Positions 63,877 through 64,000 of a stretch of DNA of 64,000 bases are shown here, in pieces. The notes under the pieces were generated by a model. It was not told the DNA's origin. It saw only the letters and a program-made list of their open reading frames with translations, and searched no databases. The position numbers and the translations under genes are program-made. Source of the stretch: Tridacna crocea (Eukaryota; Mollusca; Bivalvia; Cardiida; Cardiidae); assembly GCA_943736015.1 (NCBI GenBank), contig OX031062.1:60500962-60564961 (forward strand). The letters are read 5' to 3'. Positions within the stretch are counted from its first letter, which is position 1, and every line of letters starts with the position of its first letter.

Positions 63877-64000
63877 CTGAGGTATCACAAAAAAAATGTA
63901 ATTAATATACAGTGATAGCTATGGCAACAACAATGAAAAAAATTAGCTTTTGTCTGTGAAAAGGGGGCTTAATGCATCTGCCAAAACTATAGACCCAGGT

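Overview
The window looks like nuclear DNA of a bivalve mollusc. It is AT-rich, its genes have introns with GT/AG borders, and it is packed with fold-back repeats and tRNA-derived SINEs. Some of the fold-back families (for example 5984-6241 and 11117-11389, with their GATTAGCCTG-type hairpins) resemble repeats I associate with heterodont bivalves. The species assignment is inference only.

Two host genes could be reconstructed exon by exon with consistent splice phases. On the minus strand, USP48 (ubiquitin-specific protease 48) has four coding exons between 25849 and 17348 and predicts 1167 residues. On the plus strand, DALRD3 (DALR anticodon-binding domain-containing protein 3, a tRNA-Arg m3C methylation cofactor in mammals) has fourteen coding exons between 31167 and 63109 and predicts 554 residues. 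The two are head to head, with 5.3 kb between their start codons. A third gene, which I do not recognise, enters from the right on the minus strand with its last coding exon at 63674-63876, convergent with DALRD3.

The rest is mobile DNA. Two complete LTR retrotransposons of one family sit in consecutive DALRD3 introns in opposite orientation: 44566-50966 (plus) and 53645-59950 (minus). Each has 560-bp LTRs, a 4-bp target duplication, a tRNA-Pro type primer site and the order gag, protease, integrase, reverse transcriptase, RNase H. That order is typical of the Gmr1 group of Ty3/gypsy elements. The plus copy has gag and pol in two frames; the minus copy has one continuous frame. DALRD3 exon 11 lies between them.

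A non-autonomous TTAA-flanked family, typically exactly 229 bp and carrying an off-centre hairpin of about 30-bp arms, is present in roughly 70 full, partial or decayed copies. Two subfamilies (A and B) keep the same length and hairpin position, and mirrored substitutions preserve the hairpin. Other elements include a 790-bp Mutator-like element in two copies, a 1.28-kb CAGTG-ended transposon, a 540-550-bp TTAA element in two copies, several tRNA-SINEs, a retroposon with an (ATTC)n tail, and fold-back elements in USP48 introns. Several are nested, so relative insertion ages can be read. From 1 to 17347 I found no host gene, only repeats and sequence without a recognisable feature.
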